From: an uncultured Collinsella sp.
GTDB taxonomy: Bacteria > Actinomycetota > Coriobacteriia > Coriobacteriales > Coriobacteriaceae
Assembly (NCBI GenBank): GCA_900540935.1
Contig: UQHW01000037.1
Span: forward strand, 1 to 19,442
Reading direction: 5' to 3'
Length of the DNA stretch: 19,442 bases
The notes beneath the pieces are model-generated. The model was given only the letters and a program-made list of their open reading frames with translations, was not told the origin of the DNA and did not search any database. The position numbers were made by a program, and so were the translations under genes. Numbering within the stretch: the first letter of the stretch is position 1; every line of letters begins with the position of its first letter. Positions 15,220 to 19,442 of this stretch are shown here, piece by piece.

Positions 15220-15238
15220 ATGGGACACATGGCCCACC
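15220..15238. repeat. 19-bp direct repeat, copy 1
   Basis: ATGGGACACATGGCCCACC, identical to the copy at 15428-15446, with weaker similarity continuing through a shared CGAG just downstream. It lies in the gene-free stretch between fchA and the lipoprotein. No function is recognised. Confidence 0.85.
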
Positions 15239-15346
15239 TTTCGAGACTCCCGAACGGCACAAACTGGGGCATATCTATAAACAAGGAACCTGTTGGGGCA
15301 ACGCCCGCGTACACGCACCCCTTTAAAACAACGGACACCTCACCCC

Positions 15347-15381
15347 GGGGAGGGCCGACAGCACCAGCCCTCCCCTCTTTT
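15347..15381 (+). terminator. Orphan rho-independent terminator
   Basis: GGGGAGGGC (15347-15355) and GCCCTCCCC (15367-15375) form a perfect 9-bp stem with an 11-nt loop, followed by TCTTTT. It acts on the plus strand, but no plus-strand gene precedes it. The transcript it ends may be a small RNA or an attenuated leader of the lipoprotein gene. The rest of the 15165-15518 stretch shows no supported gene; short ORFs there cross the terminator and have no ribosome site. Confidence 0.8.
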
Positions 15382-15427
15382 GCGCCCGAACATATTGCCA
15401 CTTAACGGCGCAAATCCGGCACCCAGA

Positions 15428-15446
15428 ATGGGACACATGGCCCACC
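15428..15446. repeat. 19-bp direct repeat, copy 2
   Basis: Identical to the copy at 15220-15238. It ends 19 bp before a -10-like TACAGT (15466-15471) and so sits over the -35 region of a possible lipoprotein promoter that has no recognisable -35 box of its own. It could be a regulator or alternative sigma factor site. Confidence 0.85.
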
Positions 15447-15518
15447 CTAGCGAGCCGTCCGCGCGTACAGTAAAGGCAGGTAATCCATGGGCGGTTACAG
15501 ATCGAGGAGGACACGACC

Positions 15519-16112
15519 ATGAAAAAGAAGGCCTTTGCGATTCTCACCCTCTGCATCAGTCTCTTTGCCGCAGTTGCCCTGGTGGGTTGTGGCGGAAGCG
15601 GTGGCGCTACCGGCAGTGGCGGTGGCGGCGGAGCAGAAAAGCCAGCCGTGGATATGAGGACCGACTTCATCTGGTTTAAGGTCGAGGTCCCCGAGGGCGT
15701 CGAGGTCACCGACGTCGCAGGCGATACCGCCGACAGGGCCCAGTTTAAGTTCACCGAGAGCGAGCACGCCAGCGATCGCTTCATCCCCGTCTTCGACTCT
15801 GACAAGAACGCCGACGAGCTGTTCGACTACGAGGCAAAGTGGAATGCCAGCTTTGAATGGACCGAGAATGACCCCGTCAAGTACAACGGCAAGACTTGGC
15901 GCAACGCTTCCTATACACACTCGGGCGGCGTGACGACTGAGTACTTCACCGAAGCAGGCGGCGGCAGCGTCTACGTGCGCATCGACAATGTCGAGGAGCA
16001 CAAGGATGCCGTCGAAACCATGATGAAGTCTCTGGAATTTGCCGATGATATCGCCAAGGCCAAGACCGAGGCCATGGATGTTAAGCTCGACGATATCGAG
16101 ATTAAGCGCTAA
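15519..16112 (+). CDS. Secreted lipoprotein of unknown function
   Basis: The 197-residue product has a lipoprotein signal peptide: basic MKKK, hydrophobic core, and lipobox LVGC with the lipidated cysteine at residue 24. A flexible Gly/Ser linker (GGSGGATGSGGGGG) and a globular acidic domain of about 155 residues follow. I do not recognise the domain. It alternates short beta-like stretches (FIWFKVEVPEGVEVTDV, AQFKFTES, SVYVRIDNVEEHKDAVETMMKSLEF), like small extracellular sensor or binding modules found next to lipid anchors. GAGGAGG lies 9 nt upstream of the ATG. It is a single gene ended by the terminator at 16186-16213. Confidence 0.85.
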   Translation: MKKKAFAILTLCISLFAAVALVGCGGSGGATGSGGGGGAEKPAVDMRTDFIWFKVEVPEGVEVTDVAGDTADRAQFKFTESEHASDRFIPVFDSDKNADELFDYEAKWNASFEWTENDPVKYNGKTWRNASYTHSGGVTTEYFTEAGGGSVYVRIDNVEEHKDAVETMMKSLEFADDIAKAKTEAMDVKLDDIEIKR

Positions 16113-16185
16113 GCGACTCGCGAGCGCAACGAAAAACACGAGCGCAGTGCCAACAAGCGGCGGTGCCCCAGCGCTTCGTACTAAG

Positions 16186-16213
16186 GGAGGGCCGGTAAAC
16201 CGACCCTCCTTTT
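16186..16213 (+). terminator. Rho-independent terminator of the lipoprotein gene
   Basis: GGAGGG (16186-16191) pairs with CCCTCC (16204-16209), with inner pairing CGGT/ACCG, followed by TTTTCTT. Between this and 16343 I see nothing else that can be supported. Confidence 0.82.
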
Positions 16214-16343
16214 CTTATGCCGGTAGCCGACGAACGCAGGATGCCGGACGCCGGAACCACCCCAAATGTGGCAACGGTACGAAAACGGCAAGCACCCCAA
16301 CACGTCCACCCGCCGATTTATAGCGCCGCGCACACAATTTAAG

Positions 16344-16374
16344 CCGACACCTTTAAACATCCGGGCAGTATAGT
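16344..16374 (+). promoter_or_regulatory. Putative promoter of the PI-PLC-like gene
   Basis: TATAGT (16369-16374) is a good -10 box about 44 nt before the ATG. The nearest -35-like sequence is CCGACA (16344-16349) with a long 19-bp spacer, so the -35 is uncertain. Confidence 0.4.
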
Positions 16375-16417
16375 GACCAAAATGAGTGCATAACCGCACC
16401 CTGCGAATGGAGGAGTT

Positions 16418-18901
16418 ATGACCGAACACCACGCCATCAGTCGTCGAGCATTTACGCTGGGCCTAGGACTTGCGGCGTTGTCGCCGCTTGCAAGCCTGCC
16501 CGAAACCGCGGGATTGGGCCTTCCCATGCGCGCGGCATTTGCAGAAGACACGCCCACATCGGCGGCCACCCTCGACAAGTTCGTCATTCGCCTTCGCCCC
16601 GCGGGCTATTTTCGCACCGCGAGCGTCAACGAAGACGGCAACGTCATCGGCAACGTCTGCCACCTGTTTAATGACGGCACGTCCAGCAAGCTCATCCTTG
16701 AGAACGTAACGACCAAGAATGACGATACAAACTGGTATGCTATCCGCACCTTGCTCAATTTCGAAGAGCACAAGAAGACGGGCTACAGCATTTGGTCGGT
16801 CGATGGCGACTCGGACAAAGATGGAAAGGTCATCCACGTATGGAGTGGCGAGCATGACGGCAAGGCCAGTCGCTCTTTTGCGTTCAAGCGTCAATCAAAC
16901 GGTACCTATATCATCCGAGACCGCACGGTCGAGAAAGAAACCGAGAAAAAAGACATTAAGTACCTGGCCATAGAAAAGGACGGCAAAGACCAGGACAACA
17001 ATAAGATCTGCCATAAGAGTAAGAGCATTCCGTGGGAGCTCGAGCTTGTCGGCTACAGCATGGACAAGACCAATGCCACAGTTAGCAGCATCGACTGGAC
17101 CACGTATAGCAGCTACGTCGACGGACCATGCTGGATGAAATACGTCGACGGCAACAAATACCTCGACGAGCTGAGCATCCCGGGCACGCATGATTCAAGC
17201 ACCTGCAGCGTCGACAACGACACCGAGCCCCAAACCTCGCTTGCAAAGTGCCAGCAGGATTACATCCCCACGCAGTTGCTCGAAGGCATTCGCTATTTTG
17301 ATATCCGACTTGGAAAGAACAACGATAAAGGCGACCCCGGCATCGACCATGGAATATGCTACTTGCTCAAAAAAGACGGGGGCTTTATACATCTCTCCGA
17401 TGTCATCGGTTACTTCAAAACATTTTTGAACGAAAACCCGTCAGAAGCGCTCATCATGCTGGTGTCACGAGGCAACGACGAAGCTACCGACGAAAGCATT
17501 ACGACGGCTTTCGCCAATGTTATGGACAATAACTCCGATCTGTTCTATACGTCGAGCCATGTCCCCACACTGAACGAGGTGCGCGGAAAGATCGTCCTGC
17601 TGCGTCGATTTAAACTCGCCGGCGACAGCGTAGACGGCCACACGTGGGGCCTCGACCTCACCGAATGGGATGACAAGATCAAGGCGCATTCCGGAAAGTC
17701 CATGTGCCTCGTGAAATACGAGCAAGGCTTTGAGGCTGCGGGCAATACGGGCGACAAAGAGCCCTATAGCACAGCGGTATATGCCCAAGACCATTACAAC
17801 TGCACGGGATCCAGTAAGATCGACTGGGTCGATATGGCCCTGAAGGCAGCGTCCGAGTTCGAGCGCAGCACCGTAGATATCACTGCCGCGGACGGGACAA
17901 CGGTGCAGGCAACGGAGCGCTGCTGGTTTATCAACTACACTAGCTGCACGCAAAACAACCCTTTTACCGCAGCGCGAGTGGTCGACGAGCATCTGTACAA
18001 GAGCCCGTACATCAATCCCAGCGGCACCGGGGATACAAAGTCAGATTACCTCAAGCACATTGGCATCATCGCATCCGACTTTGTTGATGCGGCGCTGGCC
18101 CGGAGCATCTATCAGCGCAATTACGATACGGAGCACAAGCAGACGGCTTCGTACTATCTCCCGTACTATCTCCCGACCCGCATGCGCATGACGTACGGCG
18201 ACTCGCTGAGCGATGCCTCGCTCCAGGATGGCAAGACCGTTGGCGAGGGTCATTTCCGCCTTGCCGACAGCAGCAAAGCGCTCAACGCGACAGCTTCGGG
18301 CGATGCGTTTGACATCAAATATGTGGATGTCGACGCCCTGGGCAACGAGACCGTTACGGGGCTGCAGGGCTCTGTGCCCATCGATATCGATCGACGCGCG
18401 CTGACGCCCCATTTTGAGGGACTCGAAGGCCTTAAGGCCGGCGAAGACGTGCGCGCCAAGATTGCGGCATCACTCGAGGGCAAGCTCGAAACCGATGCCT
18501 GCACGGCCCAGCTCGAGTTTGCGCACGACGCGAACGGCGCTCCGGGCACGGCAATGGCCGAGGGCGAAACATTTGCCGCAGGGACGTACTGGGTGCGCGC
18601 GAAAGGCCTTTTGGGCGACGCGGAACAAAACTACATACTCGCCAGCGATGGAGCCGTAAGCTTTACCGTAGCGGCCTCGGGCAGTGCAGGCGGCACGGAC
18701 GGTGGCACGGGTTCCAACGCAGGCAGCGCCGACAAGAACGGCAAGGGCAACAAGAGCAAGGGCTCGGGCGGAAAACTCGCCGGCACGGGCGACGGCTCTG
18801 GCATCGCCGCCGGGCTCGCCGCTGCCGCCGTGGCGACGACGGTCGCCGGCGCAGCAATGCTTGCCAATGGCCGCGAAAGCGCTGGGGACGACAGCGAATA
18901 G
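16418..18901 (+). CDS. Tat-exported PI-PLC X-domain surface protein with LAxTG-type anchor
   Basis: The 827-residue protein begins with a twin-arginine signal (SRRAFTL, Arg9-Arg10; cleavage after AFA near residue 42). Residues about 55-215 look like a beta-rich, possibly ricin-like binding domain. A phosphatidylinositol-phospholipase C X domain follows: IPGTHDSST (His258), GIRYFDIRLG (291-299), DHGICY (His311) and PSEALIMLVSR (341-351). Both catalytic histidines are kept. These enzymes cleave phosphatidylinositol or GPI anchors. After the enzyme domain come an Ig-like or MBG-like segment, a Gly/Lys/Ser linker, and LAGTG (787-791) with a hydrophobic segment and short acidic tail. LAxTG is the motif of class E sortases of high-GC Gram-positives. 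GGAGG precedes the ATG. It is a single gene; the substrate and any host role are not shown. Confidence 0.88.
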   Translation: MTEHHAISRRAFTLGLGLAALSPLASLPETAGLGLPMRAAFAEDTPTSAATLDKFVIRLRPAGYFRTASVNEDGNVIGNVCHLFNDGTSSKLILENVTTKNDDTNWYAIRTLLNFEEHKKTGYSIWSVDGDSDKDGKVIHVWSGEHDGKASRSFAFKRQSNGTYIIRDRTVEKETEKKDIKYLAIEKDGKDQDNNKICHKSKSIPWELELVGYSMDKTNATVSSIDWTTYSSYVDGPCWMKYVDGNKYLDELSIPGTHDSSTCSVDNDTEPQTSLAKCQQDYIPTQLLEGIRYFDIRLGKNNDKGDPGIDHGICYLLKKDGGFIHLSDVIGYFKTFLNENPSEALIMLVSRGNDEATDESITTAFANVMDNNSDLFYTSSHVPTLNEVRGKIVLLRRFKLAGDSVDGHTWGLDLTEWDDKIKAHSGKSMCLVKYEQGFEAAGNTGDKEPYSTAVYAQDHYNCTGSSKIDWVDMALKAASEFERSTVDITAADGTTVQATERCWFINYTSCTQNNPFTAARVVDEHLYKSPYINPSGTGDTKSDYLKHIGIIASDFVDAALARSIYQRNYDTEHKQTASYYLPYYLPTRMRMTYGDSLSDASLQDGKTVGEGHFRLADSSKALNATASGDAFDIKYVDVDALGNETVTGLQGSVPIDIDRRALTPHFEGLEGLKAGEDVRAKIAASLEGKLETDACTAQLEFAHDANGAPGTAMAEGETFAAGTYWVRAKGLLGDAEQNYILASDGAVSFTVAASGSAGGTDGGTGSNAGSADKNGKGNKSKGSGGKLAGTGDGSGIAAGLAAAAVATTVAGAAMLANGRESAGDDSE

Positions 18902-18930
18902 GCAAGCCCGCCTTTTAGACACATCGACTC

Positions 18931-18970
18931 AATCGGGGGCGCAGGACACCGTTCTGTGCCCCCGATTTTT
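18931..18970 (+). terminator. Rho-independent terminator of the PI-PLC-like gene
   Basis: A 14-bp stem (18931-18944 with 18954-18967, one G-T wobble) has a 9-nt loop and runs into TTTTT. It lies between two convergent genes and may partly serve the minus-strand gene too. Confidence 0.9.
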
Positions 18971-18995
18971 ACCTTGGCCCGAACGCCGCCATGGG

Positions 18996-19265
18996 CTACA
19001 TCACCATGTTCAGCGCGTTAACAAACTCCTGGGCCTTCGCACGACTGCTCAGACTAAAGACGCAAGCGGTTAACAGTCGATTGCGCAGGAAAACGTCGCG
19101 ACCCTTGATCCTGTTAACGCCCGTGATGTCCTTAAGGTAGACAATCTCGATATGCTTGCCGCCGAAAGTACCCTTCTTGAGCACCTCGATGCGGTTAGGG
19201 TAGATCTTGACGTCTTTAAACCTGCCCGAACCTTTGTCCTGGAACAGCAAGGTGTTGTTGTCCAT
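18996..19265 (-). CDS. Small PH-like domain protein, unknown function
   Basis: The 89-residue product (MDNNTLLFQDKGSGRF...) has the alternating beta pattern and final helix of bacterial PH-like domains: DVKIYPNRIEVLKKG, HIEIVYLKDITGVNRIKGRDVFLRN, then SRAKAQEFVNALNMV. There is no signal peptide or membrane segment. GGGAG (19274-19278) lies 8 nt before the ATG at 19265. A GTG at 19310 would add 15 residues (MTIEAVLANPMGVTR) without a ribosome site. Such small proteins are common but uncharacterised, and may bind lipid or protein. The leader back to the promoter is about 135 nt. Confidence 0.75.
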   Translation of the reverse strand: MDNNTLLFQDKGSGRFKDVKIYPNRIEVLKKGTFGGKHIEIVYLKDITGVNRIKGRDVFLRNRLLTACVFSLSSRAKAQEFVNALNMVM

Positions 19266-19402
19266 GCGTGTCACTCCCATGGGGTTCGCTAAAACTGCCT
19301 CTATGGTCACATTTTAGTCACTTCGGGAATCCTGCACGAAGGCGCTAGGCGACATTGAAATTCGAGTCCGCGCGAGGCTTTCTTTAGAAATTTTATATCT
19401 AA

Positions 19403-19431
19403 TTTTCGATTATCCGCATAAACACTATACT
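19403..19431 (+). promoter_or_regulatory. Possible divergent promoter reading off the right edge
   Basis: TTTTCG (19403-19408) and TATACT (19426-19431) are 17 bp apart. The -10 is strong (5 of 6), the -35 weak. The gene it would drive is outside the window. Confidence 0.3.
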
Positions 19432-19436
19432 TTCAA
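19409..19436 (-). promoter_or_regulatory. Putative promoter of the PH-like gene
   Basis: On the minus strand TTGAAA (19431-19436) and GATAAT (19409-19414) are separated by 16 bp in an AT-rich stretch. It overlaps the divergent promoter on the other strand. Confidence 0.45.
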
Positions 19437-19440
19437 GTAT
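19427..19440. repeat. Palindrome ATACTT-TC-AAGTAT, possible operator
   Basis: Perfect 6-bp arms around a 2-bp centre. It covers the -35 box of the minus-strand promoter and most of the -10 of the plus-strand one, so one bound factor could affect both. Confidence 0.4.
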
Positions 19441-19442
19441 TT

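Noticed and set aside
15220..15405. 61-codon plus-strand frame in the gene-free stretch
   Set aside because: It runs through the orphan terminator, begins within the 19-bp repeat and lacks a ribosome binding site.

Overview
The window looks like chromosomal DNA of a high-GC gut actinobacterium of the class Coriobacteriia, most likely Collinsella or a close relative. This is inferred from GC-rich codon use combined with a class III (Firmicutes-type) fructose-bisphosphatase, tandem GtrA proteins, a C69 dipeptidase, sortase-anchored proteins and a cobalamin riboswitch. No rRNA, tRNA, CRISPR array, transposase or phage gene was seen.

Layout, left to right: a DegV fatty-acid-binding protein (minus); class III FBPase followed by two tandem GtrA membrane proteins (plus), separated by strong hairpins; a two-gene minus-strand operon behind a cobalamin riboswitch, coding a 1275-aa sortase-anchored surface protein (four DUF4430 domains, a beta-propeller, an InlB B-repeat and an EPETG-type sorting signal) and a 300-aa membrane-anchored single-DUF4430 protein; an operon of a small phasin-like protein and an ABC1/AarF kinase (minus); a C69 dipeptidase (minus); an fchA-folD one-carbon operon (minus); a 460-bp gene-free stretch with a 19-bp direct repeat and an orphan terminator; a lipoprotein (plus); a Tat-exported PI-PLC-like protein with an LAxTG-type C-terminus (plus); and a small PH-like protein (minus) beside a divergent promoter pair at the right edge.

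The most interesting system is the riboswitch operon. DUF4430 is, from memory of the family, related to the C-terminal beta domain of transcobalamin and intrinsic factor. A B12 aptamer in front of five copies of that domain, spread over a wall-anchored and a membrane-anchored protein, suggests a Gram-positive surface system for capturing corrinoids and handing them inward. The alpha-barrel half of transcobalamin is missing and a beta-propeller stands beside the DUF4430 array, which recalls the beta-propeller BtuG of Bacteroides. Ligand binding is inference, not shown by the sequence.

A second notable point is the one-carbon operon. FolD lacks the catalytic lysine (Ala52) and the active-site glutamine (Phe96) needed for cyclohydrolase activity, while FchA, a separate cyclohydrolase-family protein, is encoded 2 nt upstream. 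The pair looks like a split version of the usual bifunctional enzyme.
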